Positions 22,498 through 34,060 of a stretch of DNA of 64,000 bases are shown in pieces (the stretch's first letter is position 1; each line of letters starts with the position of its first letter). A program made the translations under genes and the position numbers. This DNA comes from Flammulina velutipes (lineage: Eukaryota; Basidiomycota; Agaricomycetes; Agaricales; Physalacriaceae). The notes beneath the pieces were generated by a model that was given only the letters and a program-made list of their open reading frames with translations, did not search any database and was not told the origin of the DNA. The stretch spans positions 2,232,001-2,296,000 of the forward strand of contig CM022375.1 in the NCBI GenBank assembly GCA_011800155.1, given 5' to 3'.

Positions 22498-25400
22498 ATG
22501 TCTATACGCCAAAAAACTGTACAACTCTCCAATAACGATGACGCTCAGGATTACGAGTCGGACGAACCACCCTCACCCTCACCCTCAGAACTGACGTCCC
22601 TTCTACCACCCCGTTCCACGTCCCCAGACTCGCCGCCCTGCGACTTCACACCTGGTCCCAGCCCAGAGAAGCGCAAGATTGATCTGCGCGTCAAGGCGCG
22701 CGAATGGTCTGTGACTGCTATGCAGAGTATCCCAGCCGTATTCTTAGGTAGTCTGCTCAACATTCTGGATGGCGTGTCCTGTGAGTATGCTCCTTGCTAC
22801 CGTGTCCTGTAATCTCAAGCGTCACTAGATGGGATGATCATCTTTCCCGCGTACGGTGTATTCGAAGAATATCATATGGCACCTTTGGGTGTCTCGATGT
22901 TCTTCCTTTCATGCCTACTCTCCCAACTCACTTACACGTTCGGCGCCAGTCAGTTTGCCGGCGCGAACGGGAGTATGATGATTGAGGTGGTGGTACGTCG
23001 CCTTCGCCTTCATATTTTGTCTCTTCTGACTGCTGTCTCCACGTCAGCCGTTCTTCCACCTGATCGCTATGGCCATTGCTGCAGATCTTCAAGATCCCAT
23101 GGAGATTTTGGCGACCACGCTCGTGTCGTATGCGTTGAGCTCTCTGCTGACTGGCACAGCGTTCTTCCTCCTCGGATACTTCAAACTAGGGACGGTCATT
23201 GGCTTCTTCCCGAGGCACATTCTTGTCGGGTTTGTCGCTACTTACGGTTGGTTTCATTAAACAGTCGGCTGACTCTCAGCAGATGCATCGGCGGTGTTGG
23301 CGCGTTTCTCATAGAAACAGGGTACGTATTGGCGTCTAGGTTTCGGCCGACTAGATTCATGTACTCATCACATTCACACGTAGATTGGAAGTTTGTCTCT
23401 CCCTTACTTCGACTTCAACATCAACGCCGTTCCCGCACATGTTCAATTCATGGCACAACGTGATCCTATGGGGTCTTCCATTGTTTCTTGCTATATTCTT
23501 AAGGGTGGGTATGTGGCTATATGGCAAGTTGCGCAAAGAAGGCGAGGGTGAAGGAGGCCAGGGCATATTCGTGGGATGTAGGTTGTCTTCTTCAGCCCCG
23601 GCGCCTCTAGATTTGACGATCGATTCAGATTTCCTGGCCATCCCGGCAATCTTCTACGTCGTTGTTCTGGCATCTGGTCTGTCTTTGGACACTCTGCGAG
23701 ACGAAGGATGGGTCTTCGATATTCGCGGCGGAGACGACGGTGTCGGATGGTACAAGTTCTACGATTATTTCGGTAACACTTTATCCCCTCTGCCGAACTT
23801 GTTTCTGACGCTTTGCAGACTTTAAACTAGTGCGTTTCAGGCCGATATGGAATACGCTTCCTACCCAGTTTGCTCTGTGAGCTCCTTCGGCCTTTTGAAA
23901 CGAAATGGCGCGATTCTGACCACACTTAGACTATTCTTCAACATTCTTCACCCTCCTCTCAATGTCCCAGCATTATGTGGGCACTTTTCGCCCTACAGTC
24001 TCACCTCAACTAATGTTGTGTGACAGCTATTTCACTCTCCGAAGATGATATCGACACAAATCAAGAACTCGTCGCTCATGGATATTCCAACCTTCTCGCA
24101 GGGCTCTTTGGCACAGTGTTAATCCACATTCTTCGTTTTCTCAATAGTAAACCTAACCGTTGTCCAGACCTAACTACTTGGTCTATGTGAATACCCTTCT
24201 GTATGTCCGTGTTCTCCATTCCGACTTCTAGGAACTGACAGAATCTTAGATTTTACCGTGTTGGTGGCACCACCCGCATTGCAGGCTTTATGCTCGCTAT
24301 TGCGAACGCGATTTTGCTGGCTGTTGGAACTGGCTTTGTTGGTTACATCCGTAAGTCGTCATCCATGATGCTCTACCAAAATACTCAACGCAGTTGCAGC
24401 CATCATGGTCGTTGGCGCTCTCATCTTCGTCCTTGGTATCGATCTCGTCAAGGAGGCTGTGTGGGACACGAGGGGCATAGTCAGCAAGTAAGTCGACGGG
24501 GAACTGAACGTAATTACTTCTTCTGACAAGTTATCAGATCGGAGTACTTGACTATCATCAGCATCATGATATGTATGACAATCTTCGACTTCGTTATTGG
24601 AGTTTTATTCGGTATTGTGGTCTGCTGTAGGTTTTACATTGTGCTCTTTACCCATTTGGCCACTGACTGCAAGGGTTCCAGGTCTCTTCTTCGTCATCCA
24701 GACTTCGAGACTCAGTGTCATCCGTGCACTCCACACTGGTTCGACTGCTCCTTCTACCGTCCGCAGGCCTCACGCCCAGCGGGAATACATTCGAGAAGTC
24801 TCTGGCACTCAAACTTGCGTCATGCGACTGGGCGGGTTCATGTTCTTTGGCAACGTGCGCGAGGTCGAAGAAGGCGTTAATCGCGTGCTGAATAGCGAGA
24901 GTGATGCGGTAGCTTCTTATGGTGCTACGCATCCGAATACGAAGCCAAAGCCTGGTATCCGATTCTTGGTGCTGGATCTGACGCACGTTGTGGGTGTGGA
25001 CATGAGCGCGTTAGAGGGATTAATGAGGATGCGAAGGTTGTTGGAAAGGAGAAATGTGTGCATGGTGATGTGTGGTGTGACCAGAGGGAAAGGGCCTGTG
25101 GGTATGGCTTTGGAAACTTTTTTCGGAGGGAACGACGAGGGCCATGTAGCGTCGAGTGGTGGGCATGCAGAAGATCGTGGAGCGAAGGTGGAGATATTTG
25201 ACACGTTCGGCGATGCCATGGAATGTGAGATTTTTGCCTGATTGGTTGACCAGGACGAGAAAGCTAACTGTCTCACTCTTTTAGGGACCGAAAATGCATA
25301 CTTGAGAGTATGGTTCAGGTCGCAGAAGGTGACTAGGGCAGTGCCGTTCCGTGAGTCCTCTCCAGTCGAGGTGTTGAATGACATGCTGACAGACACGTAG

Positions 25401-26236
25401 TCTTACCTGGACGTCAGGATGCTGGCACCGCTGCCTACCAGAGTTCCAATACGGAATCTCCTCGACGTATACATCTCTACGATGCTGGTACACGCACTAT
25501 TGCCAATGGTACTGCCATTCCTCTTGTTTCCACTACTTCAGGTTTTCTTACATCTTGGTTCCTAGAACTCTATTCCGGAGCTTCGAGCTATAGCGGCTCG
25601 CTTTTGACTACTCCGTCTGGAGGTGGTACCCCTCGTGCCCCGCTGGATGTGGTTAGAGTCAACCAACGGAACAAGACCTCGGAAGACCCGTCAAGACGAG
25701 AGCCACTACCCACTCTACGACGGACCTTCTCGTCGTACATCGATCAAGACTTGGAGATACTGTTGCCGTACCTACAGCGCGTGTGCTATCCGGCTGGACA
25801 TGTCCTCTGGCGGCAAAACGATCCCGCGGACGGACTGTACATCATCGAGACAGGCGTGCTACGCGCTGCCTATGTGTTCAACTCGTGGGGTTCTGGTTTC
25901 GGCACCGAAGGCAGTGTCGATGCGTACGACGCACCGCGGATTGAGGAGTCTATGGTGTCTGGGACGCTCGCTGGGGAGCTGACAGCGTTGTCGAACATGC
26001 CGAGGAATGCGACGATGTTGGTTGAGAGGGATGTCGTGATGTGGAAGTTGAGCCGGGAGAGCTTGAGGAGGATGCAGGACGAGCAGCCGATGTTTGCAAG
26101 GACTTTTGTGGAGGCTGTTTTGAAGGGTGAGTGTTTTTGGTTTTGTCATCTTTGGGGATGGAGCTGATGTTTTTTGGATGTAGCTGCGAAGGTTGATTAT
26201 GATATCTTGTTGGCAGCGTTGGCTACTAGGCAATAA
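22498..26236 (+). CDS. SulP/SLC26-type transporter with STAS and cyclic nucleotide-binding-like domains (Vsb1-like)
   Basis: My model has 16 exons: 22498..22780, 22829..22992, 23048..23229, 23283..23321, 23384..23772, 23819..23876, 23930..23976, 24027..24117, 24168..24200, 24250..24350, 24394..24487, 24538..24626, 24682..25224, 25285..25350, 25401..26126, 26184..26236. It gives 985 residues with every junction in phase. The N-terminus is disordered and Ser/Pro rich. The membrane domain (about 80-520) includes LNILDGVSYGMIIFP, GFFPRHILVGCIGGVGAFL and PNYLVYVNT, closest to yeast YGR125W/Vsb1, a vacuolar protein needed for arginine storage. A STAS domain follows (CVMRLGGFMFFGN, VLDLTHVVGVDMSALEGL). 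The C-terminal part resembles a cyclic nucleotide-binding fold (PAGHVLWRQND, GELTALSNMPRNATM). Vacuolar location is inferred from the yeast relative. Confidence 0.88.
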
Positions 26237-26944
26237 GTTAGGCGATGGGGTTTTCGTATCTAGAGTTTTATTAGATTTTGGTTTGTCTGGGAGTATTGTA
26301 GGTATTGACATGCTGTGGACAGTCGCATGGGGACGCGCAGACGGTGATCCCGAATGTCCTACTGCCTCGCCGCCTGTGCTCTCATGTAAGTATCTTGGGT
26401 GAATCAGTCGGAGGATCCTGAACGTGGCAGTACTGAGGGCAAGTAAGTGATATTATGGAGTGACCGTACAACAAAGATCCTGAGCTTGTCAGACCTTGGT
26501 TGAACCCAATGCTAAGCATGGCCAAATCACTGCTACGTGGCGGAACCGGCAGTGATCATGCCCAGGTCTCACTGCAATAGATACAGCGAACACACAGCTA
26601 ACAGTTAAAGCGCTGAAGGACCCGTTTCAGCCCGTCGGGAAGGACCGGGGTACTTACTACTGTTTCCCTTCTGACCAAGTAGCTTCAAGCTGTTGGCGCT
26701 CAGGAAGTACTGACATGTTCCATGTAGTAAAATCGGCCATTAGTGGATATATTCACAATTACCATAAATTTTTACAGGCCATCACTAGATGCATGCACTA
26801 ACATTTTACAGCATTGACTGGCAAACAGCGCCACAAACCCCTGGCTTACTTATTGGATCCATAGCCTGGCACAGAAAACTCACATAAAGAGCACCGGCAT
26901 CTACTGTGTCTCGGTAGCTTCACAAGCGGGTCTCGTTCTACATC
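26237..26944. other. Intergenic region, start of the right duplication arm
   Basis: No gene seen. Past about 26800 it becomes similar to the upstream regions of kinase-like copies 1, 2 and 5 (GCGCCACAAA word, then the CTCGGTAGCTTCAC block at about 26910). The clear TATATATA element of those copies is not evident here, so expression of copy 4 may differ. Confidence 0.4.
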
Positions 26945-28013
26945 ATGTTCCCACCTAATCTTAGCCTCGCAGTCGCCCTATTCTTTTTCTTTCTCTCGTT
27001 CTTCCACGGGGATCTGTTCATTTGCAATGCAATGTATGTCCTAATTTTGGACTATTGATATAGGCACGTTGACCAGTTGTCTGCGACGTAGTCCCACAGA
27101 ATCTCTTTCTCTCTGGGGGCGCGCAAACGGGATGATACCGATAGGTCCACCGGAAAACAATCAGTATTATGAGTTGGAACTACTCTCGACCCAAGGTTAT
27201 TTCTCCCTGGCCTACGAGGTCGTTGGTGGATATATTACTCCTACTGAGAGAGCCCCCGCAATCTTGAAGTATGTCAAAGAAGGGGCCGATCTGACGAAAA
27301 CGCAGATTGAGATCAATAACCTGAACAAGGTCAGTCCTTTCCAATCCATGTTTGTCCAATCTCAACACATGGATTAGGTTGGTCTTTTTCTATGGGCCCA
27401 AAGTAATGGAACAGACTCCTTCATTGTTATGAGAGACGTCCGGAGAGATTACCCATACTTAGGAGATGTTAAGAAGCTCTTTTCGGATTGGTACCTCGAG
27501 CACTGGAATATGGATGTCATTGCGGCGCTTGCCACCTTACAGGCGAGCGTCCATGAGGTATTAATGAATCTTGCAAGGGAAAAAAAAGTCGGCTTATTGT
27601 ATGTCTACCTGATCCCTCTTGCTGTCTTCCGTTTCATTAAATCGAATATCTATAGGCATCGTGACTGTCATTTGAACAATATCTACACAGACAATACATT
27701 TACCAACATCATGGCTGTAGACTGGGCCCCGCCTGACGGTGTAGCAAAATTAAATGGTGTTGTTCCCATTAATGAAGACCGTCGAGGGAGGCACCTACAA
27801 GTGTATGACAACTGGCTGGCACAGAGGCTTCCTGGATTGTACAGTCTTCAAGCGCTTTCAGACATTCTAGCTGCCCGAGGCAAGCGATTGAGACCGTGAG
27901 TTCACCACCACCTTACTACGCTTTTGTACAACCAACTCAAATGTTTGTCTACCAGCGCTGACGCAGAACTCTTGGCCTGGCAGAATGCGCAAATTGATCA
28001 AGTAGAGGAATAA
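26945..28013 (+). CDS. Secreted kinase-like protein, copy 4
   Basis: My model is join(26945..27033,27092..27329,27378..27598,27656..27895,27956..28013), 281 residues, all junctions in phase; the longest copy because of extra residues in the loop after VVGGY and at the C-terminus. Signal peptide: MFPPNLSLAVALFFFFLSFF. The kinase-type set is complete: AILKYV (Lys), Glu in QIEINNL, HRDCHLNN (Asp, Asn) and MAVDWAPP (metal Asp). It is closest to copy 2, its mirror partner in the left arm, which carries the insertion. Extracellular or secretory-pathway location is inferred from the signal peptide; no retention signal or GPI motif is visible. Confidence 0.78.
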
Positions 28014-28757
28014 GCAAGTAGAGGAGCGGGTTACAGATTGTAGTACATATTCAAGCGCTTTCGATACAACCAATAACATGTTTTGCCCATCCATCGCCCT
28101 CATCTCCTCTGTGCGAGGGTGCGCCTCTGAGAACTATGCTTTGTAAGGAGATCCATTACAGAATCTGAGCAGAGTATCCTCAGCGCGTCTTGGCCCTTGC
28201 GGGCTTCCTAGACCAGCGGGTTGTCATGTAAAAACGATTGACCATGTCGTAGCCCAATGCGGCTGCACGGGAATAACGCATGACGGAAGACTCTGAGAAT
28301 GGGAATACAAGGATGGACGAGGTGGGGGGAGGTTTTGGAATGTGCGACCATGCCCAAGAGGGCCTCCGATTGAGCAGAATCCGTCGTGTGGTCAATCCTC
28401 GGGCAGATGCAGATGCCTGCTCGTCGCTGGGACGCAGGTTGAGGAGACAGAGATTTGATTATCGGAAATATCTCAGAGACCTTCAACGTACTCTCGTGAG
28501 TACGCAGCAATGTTCAGAAAAATTCTAATGCTTACTATACGAAGTGACACTGGTGTTAGTTGAGATACATTCTGGGAGCGATTTCCTTCGTCGAGGTTGA
28601 CGCAGGCGGAAACAACGATATCAGATGAACAGCTCGTTGTCGATTTCGATAGTACTGTGTACGGCGATGAAAGGCCAGTAAACAAATGAATATATTTGCG
28701 AATCTAAAGCATAATGTTAGAGCATGATGAGGATTTACTAAATGAATAGATGCACCT
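28014..28757. other. Unassigned duplicated block (mirror of 5147-5700)
   Basis: The stretch 28190-28690 matches 5200-5680 inverted. Short protein-like pieces on the minus strand (MTTRRILLNRRPSWAW at 28395) have counterparts in the left arm, but in different frames, so neither copy is a working gene. The rest has no recognisable feature. Confidence 0.4.
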
Positions 28758-29048
28758 TTAGCTGTCCTCCTCGTTATCGTCCTCTTCATCGTCCACGGCG
28801 GCAGGCTTGCCTTCCAGTGCCAGCTCTTCCTTCCCAACTGCATCTCTCCATGCTGTCAGCTCGTCGCCGAGCTGGTTACGCGCCAGATGAATGGCACTTC
28901 CACTTCTCAATGCTGCGTAGTAGGCTTTCTGTCCATCTTCGGGAGACTTTTTGACAGTAAAAGAGGCGGATTTCGATTAGACGAGCTCATTGTCGACGCT
29001 CTCTGGAAGATTGAGGTCGTAGCTGATAGTTATCGACGTCGTCGACAT
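28758..29048 (-). pseudogene. GON7 copy C, nonsense-mutated
   Basis: The whole gene length is recognisable, from the ATG at 29048 to the acidic tail ending at 28758, with the helix motif regions conserved. An in-frame TAA (28977-28979) replaces a Glu codon after about 23 residues. It lies divergent to methyltransferase copy C, itself broken. Confidence 0.75.
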
Positions 29049-29240
29049 GGTGGCGTAAGGGAAAGCGTATTTCGGAGTTTGCCGATGCGATTATTTGATT
29101 TTCCACCTTTTCTTCTTACCACGGACCACGGTCCACCATGCCTATCCTTGACATATAACAGCGTAGGTCACCGCGACCTGCGCTGTACAGACGACTATAG
29201 ACGACATAGAGCATTTATTAGACGGCATAGACAAATTAAG

Positions 29241-30116
29241 ATGGCCTCACTACCTCCAATTGGTTTCCTGCCCTCCCTCGTTCGCCTGCCAACCGTTTCC
29301 AGTCCGACAACGACAGCGAAGTGAAATACGCCCGTTTAGGTCCTCTTGAACGAGACTACGAAACCAAGTGGATAACGAGACTCATAGCTCGCGGAGAGGC
29401 TTGGGTAGAAACCGACGAGACGAGGCGGGATATCCCGGACGGTGCAGCTCGAATTTTATCACTCTTCGCCTTTAACGCCAAGGAAGAAGAAGAGTGCGCC
29501 GTCCAACGATCCTTCGACTTTCCCAACGACATCGTCGTCGAGCTCAACGATGCTGCGTTGCCCGTTTCCGATTATACATCCGTCGGACTCCAGAGTTGGG
29601 CGAGCTTTATCCTGCTGGCGGAACGCATGTGCGCTTCCCCCGCCGAGTTCTGTCTTTCTCCAGGAGCACGAATCCTCGAGCTCAGTGCTGGTACCGGTCT
29701 GCCCAGCATCGTGTTCGCCAAACTCGTCCAAACGGACATCATCGTTGCGACGGACTACCACCCAGACGTCCTCACGAATTTCAATCCAACATTACCGCCA
29801 ATCAATGTGACGTCCGGTCCAACTGGAAGATGCCAGACTGTTCACGTCCTAGGTGTTCGATGTCATACTGGCGGCGGACCATGCCGTGTGGATACGTTGG
29901 TGTGTCGAGCGTCTCCTTGCGCCCGATTGCGTGCTGTGGTTGATGGTCGCGCTGTGAACGACAGGTCGCCATGAAGGTCTGTCGCCTATTGCGGACGACT
30001 TCTTCGCGGAGGCGGACGAAGGACTCGTTATTCGCAGCAGGAAGGAATACCAGCGCAAAGGAGGCGTCGGGAGAGCTGATGAGGGCGGGCTTTTCGAGAT
30101 TGACTGGAAGAAATAA
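29241..30116 (+). pseudogene. Methyltransferase copy C, degraded
   Basis: It starts MASLPPIGF like the intact copies, but about 190 bp covering the acidic linker is missing, leaving the frame shifted near 29325. A long middle frame (29321-29800) retains the core up to the VATDYHP motif. Motif I reads ELSAGTG, with Ser for the first Gly. A second frameshift near 29790 and a later deletion destroy the rest; the end still matches GGLFEIDWKK of the family. Confidence 0.8.
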
Positions 30117-31232
30117 TTGAAACTGTAAGTTTCATTTTGACTATCCGTTGTCTTTACCCATTCTAATTCAGTTTTAGAACCTAGATATCTGCCATATGTT
30201 GGACCAAGGCCGCGTTGACTCGTTCTTAGTGCGAAGAGCTTCGATACTCTGCTCTATGGGGTACTGTGAAGGTGTTGCCTTTAGGATCAACAATTGCTTT
30301 TCACGGTAGCCTCTTTATGTGTTTCTCTGAGAATGTCCCTGCGTATCGTGCACCGCACGCTCAACGTAGGCTTCCTTCGGACATGAACGGCGGTAAGCAT
30401 GGTAACACACTGGATGGAGGATCAGCACCGTCGTTCTCGGATACACTTTGAGATATATGTCCGCTTCTCTCGCCAGCCACTTTGGCTGAGTGGCAAGGTA
30501 AAGTGTACATCGACCGTGTTGATATCGAATGATTTTCTTTGTCGCAAAATAATATGTAGCATTATTGATATATTTACAAAGGCAATGCCAGCGCTACCTG
30601 CACAGCACTTGTCGATAATACCCACATATCTCCAGATACCATGTTAGAGCGGATTTTGGACTTCGTGATACCGGGGGCCATGGCGTTTATGTGTGTCAGT
30701 GATCTGCCATCTTGCGATGCCTTTTTAGGCAATCCGATCGTACTCGTCGCAAAGCTACCGCCGGCCAACGCTAACATCTAGTGTAGTTGTGTAATCGGTC
30801 GAGAGCTTTAGTTACCAGATAACTTAGCGATGCTTTATCGCTGGCTATCCCCATCATGATTCGCCTGGACATCGCTATCAATGCCGGCTGTTCTCTCGCT
30901 CAGTGCCTAAAGGTTTGAGAAGATCTAACATTAACTATGATTCACAGCAAAAGAAGCGACCAAATATACAAAGCAATGAGCTATCTATGGGGGATTATCC
31001 ACTTCTAGGTGACTACCCATACCGCCGGCACTGGTAATATTTGCTTACTTGGAATACCAGTACAATTATATCCAAGCATATCCCCATGATCCTCGACGGC
31101 AGTGGTCCGTTGCTCAAACAGCGCCACAAATTGCTGATTTGTTTATACTAGGGTCTAAGATTCAATTTGGGTATATATAGATTCAAAATCTCTATCATGT
31201 CTCGGTAGCTTCACGAGCTGGTCTCGTTCTCC
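30117..31232. other. Spacer with relics (mirror of 2384-3620)
   Basis: No intact gene. It contains the counterpart of the TKL-type kinase 5' relic (30380-30470, inverted relative to 13480) and the block at 30690-30780 shared with 2710-2810. A TATATATA element at 31172-31179 lies 54 bp upstream of kinase-like copy 5, at the same spacing as in copies 1 and 2. Confidence 0.5.
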
Positions 31233-32244
31233 ATGTTCCCAGCCAATCTTAGCCTCACAGTGCTATCCATCCTCTCATTCTTTCACGGGGATCTGTTCAT
31301 CAATGCAATGTATGTGCCTCCTTTGTTCAATCCATATTCCTGTACGCGCGCTGATCATTCGTTCGCTATGTAGTCCTACATCATCCTCTTCCGTTCTCCC
31401 CCGCACGGAAAGCAGATTAATAGGTCCAGCAGGACAGAGATCCTCTTACGAGCTGGAGCTGCTCTCAACACAAGGTTTCTTCTCCCGAGCTTACCAGGTC
31501 GTCGGCGGCTACCAGGGCACACCCGCCATCTTCAAACTCGTCCCTCAAGGGCCAAATCCGAAAACGACGACTGAGCTCAATAACTTGGGCAAGGTAAGTA
31601 CTCTTTCTAATACAATATCCTCCAGCTCAACACATCAATTAGGTCAAGCTTTTTTTATGGTCCGAAACCAATAATGCAGAAACGTTCTTTGTCATGAAAG
31701 ACGTCCGGAAGGATTACCCAAACCCAGGTGATGTCAAGAAACTCTTTCCAGAATGGTACCTCGAGGACGAGAACATGGATGTTGTTGAAGCACTGGCCAC
31801 AGTCCGAAAAAATCTCCACAATACACTGATGGATTTCGCTATGGATGTTGATCTGATGTATGTCTGTCTAATCCCCTCCTACCATCTTTTGTCTGATTTC
31901 CCAAATCCTCAGGCATTATGATTGCCACATGAATAATATATACACCGACGATGTGTTCAAGAACTTCATGCCAGTAGACTGGGGCCCACCAGATTATCAA
32001 GCAAGGAAGCATGGTGTTGTTCCCGTCGATCTAGAAAACCAGGCAGCAATGCTCCATTCGTATATGAACTGGCTGGACCAGAACCTTCCTAGGATATACA
32101 ATCTCCGAACGCTGTCAGATATTCTAGCTGCCCGAGGCAAGCAATTGAGACCGTGAGCTTATTACCATTTCCATGCACGACCAAGTGATTTAACGAGTGT
32201 TCACCAGCGCTGACGCACAGCTATTGGCCCAGCAAAATGCTTAG
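31233..32244 (+). CDS. Secreted kinase-like protein, copy 5
   Basis: My model is join(31233..31309,31374..31593,31643..31857,31913..32152,32208..32244), 262 residues, all junctions in phase. It is the mirror partner of copy 1 and very similar to it; a two-residue deletion (GEKI reduced) lies just before exon 4. Signal peptide: MFPANLSLTVLSILSFF. Catalytic-type residues: AIFKL, TTTELNNL, HYDCHMNN, MPVDWGPP, all present. The C-terminus ends ADAQLLAQQNA as in copy 1. The gene is followed by a hydrolase relic, repeating the tail-to-tail layout of the left arm. Confidence 0.78.
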
Positions 32245-32319
32245 AATGTGAATGACAGAGGAGTATGTTTTGTCATAGTTTACCATACCGCTTCGCGCGC
32301 ATTTCCAATCTAATCAATA

Positions 32320-32435
32320 GAGTAATTTGCCTATACATCACTCTCTCCCACACCTACTAGCGCAAAGTCACATTGATGTGTTTATGTCCATGCGCCACAC
32401 TGCGCACCATCAAAGCATCAGAGAACATCTTTGAG
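32320..32435 (-). pseudogene. Alpha/beta hydrolase, short C-terminal relic
   Basis: Minus-strand sequence matches the region around the catalytic His of the hydrolase (7500-7640) and is almost identical to 1190-1290 in the left arm. Only about 115 bp remain. Confidence 0.7.
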
Positions 32436-32835
32436 CATCGTGTCAATATAGAACGTGCGGGCACGCGTCTTCGTCACAATCCTGACTAGGTAGATGGGCA
32501 CGATGAAGACGGGGGATGGGGAAAGGAAAGGTGCCGGCAGCCACTGCTCCAGAATTCCAACGATATGTCCTTGAATCTGAAGGAAAGCCTTGGTTGAGAG
32601 ATCAAAAGATTGACCAGAGAAATTGACAGACCTTTTCACCTCTTCAATGTCCACAGGGGCAGGTTTGTCCTCCACTCCCTCGAAGCTGATTCCTCACCAA
32701 AGCACAGTGTAGCGGGCTTTCTGATTATCTTCGGGAGAAGGAAAAGAGGAAAAGTTAGACTCGACAAGGTCAGTGTCGGCACTCTCTGGAGGATTGACGT
32801 CGTAGCTGATACATCGTCGACATGGTGGCGTAAGT
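32436..32835 (-). pseudogene. GON7 copy D, frameshifted
   Basis: The ATG near 32823 and the N-terminal region are recognisable, but small deletions shift the frame, giving a stop within 20 codons. A later piece (32620-32680) still reads EDKPAPVDIEE, matching the EGKPAAVD part of the tail, followed by unrelated sequence. The neighbouring methyltransferase copy D is intact, so selection has kept one half of the pair only. Confidence 0.7.
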
Positions 32836-33004
32836 TAAAGCGTATTTCGGAGTTTGCCGATGCAATTATTTGATTTTCCATCTTTACCTCTTACCACCAC
32901 CATGCCTGTCCTTGACATATAACAGCGTAGGTCAACGCGACCTGCGCTGTATAGAAGACTATAGACGACATAGATCATTCATTAGACGACATAGATAAGC
33001 TAGA

Positions 33005-34060
33005 ATGGCCTCACTACCTCCAACTAATTTCCTGCCCTCACTCGTTCGCCTCCAAACCCTTTCAGCGTTCACCATTGTTTCTGCCCTAGAATACCTGCAA
33101 TCCTTCTACTGGCCACTTCCTGTAGTTGCACGCAAGCTAGATCCGCTCATACACGACGATTCTGTGCCCGATTCTGGTTATGCGTCTGCAGAGGAAGAGG
33201 ACGACGAAGACGGCGACGGCGATGCGGAATACGCACGTTCAGATCCTCTTGAACGTGACTACGCAATTAAATGGATAACGAGACTCATAGCTCGCGGAGA
33301 GGCTTGGGTAGAAGACGACGAGACGAGGAGGGACATCCTGGACGATGCAGCTCGAATTTTATCACTCTTCGCCTGTAACACAAAAGAGGAAGAAGAGTGC
33401 GCCGTCCAGCGATCTTTTGACTTTCCCAACGATGTCCACGTCGAGCTCAACGATGCTCCGTTGTCCGTTTCCGACCATACCTCCGTCGGACTCCAGAGTT
33501 GGGCGAGCTCTATCCTCCTCGCCGAACGCATGTGCGCTTCCCCCGCAGACTTTCGTCTTTTTCCCGGAGCACGAATCCTCGAGCTCGGCGCGGGCACTGG
33601 TCTGCTCAGTATTGCATCCGCTAAACTTGTCCAGGCAGACATCATCGTTGCGACAGACTACCACCCAGACGTTCTCGCGAACCTTCAACTCAACGTCGCC
33701 ACCAACCAATGCGACGTCCTGGTCAAAAGGTTTGACTGGGAGACCCCAGACTATGCCCGTCCGCTCGACCAGGTGTTCGATGTCATTCTGGCGGCGGACG
33801 TTGTCTATCACGTCGACCATGCGATGTGGATACGTCGGTGCGTCGAGCGTCTCCTCGCGCAGAGTGGCGTGCTGTGGTTGATGGTCGCGGTACGATCGAC
33901 GGGTCGTCATGAAGGGCTGGCATGTACTGTGGACGCAGTTTTCGCAGAGTCAGAACGAGGGCTCTTCATTCGCAGTAGGAAGGAATACCAGCGCAAAGGA
34001 GGCGTCGGGAGAGCTGATGAGGGTGGTTATCAGCTATTCGAGATTGGCTGGAAGACATAA
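33005..34060 (+). CDS. SAM-dependent methyltransferase, Methyltransf_16-like (copy D)
   Basis: Single exon, 351 residues, nearly identical to copy B including the acidic linker (EEEDDEDGDGDAEY), ELGAGTGLLS (about 191-200), VATDYHPDVLANL and VILAADVVYHVDHAMWIRR. A conserved block before motif I (SVGLQSWASSILLAERM) matches the QxW-type substrate-side region of lysine methyltransferases in the METTL21/EFM group. Differences from copy B are scattered and mostly conservative, so both are probably functional. It is followed downstream by P450 copy A, a layout repeated by copy E and P450 copy B. Confidence 0.8.
   Translation: MASLPPTNFLPSLVRLQTLSAFTIVSALEYLQSFYWPLPVVARKLDPLIHDDSVPDSGYASAEEEDDEDGDGDAEYARSDPLERDYAIKWITRLIARGEAWVEDDETRRDILDDAARILSLFACNTKEEEECAVQRSFDFPNDVHVELNDAPLSVSDHTSVGLQSWASSILLAERMCASPADFRLFPGARILELGAGTGLLSIASAKLVQADIIVATDYHPDVLANLQLNVATNQCDVLVKRFDWETPDYARPLDQVFDVILAADVVYHVDHAMWIRRCVERLLAQSGVLWLMVAVRSTGRHEGLACTVDAVFAESERGLFIRSRKEYQRKGGVGRADEGGYQLFEIGWKT

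Larger units (their letters stand above)
26600..34060. repeat. Right arm of the inverted segmental duplication
   Basis: This arm holds, on the plus strand, kinase-like copy 4, the unassigned block, GON7/methyltransferase copy C, a spacer, kinase-like copy 5, a short hydrolase relic and GON7/methyltransferase copy D. It mirrors 1-10350. It lacks the complete hydrolase that sits between kinase-like copy 2 and GON7 in the left arm, so either that gene was lost here or gained there. The inner boundary (about 26.6 kb) is approximate, because promoter similarity fades upstream of 26945. Confidence 0.8.
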
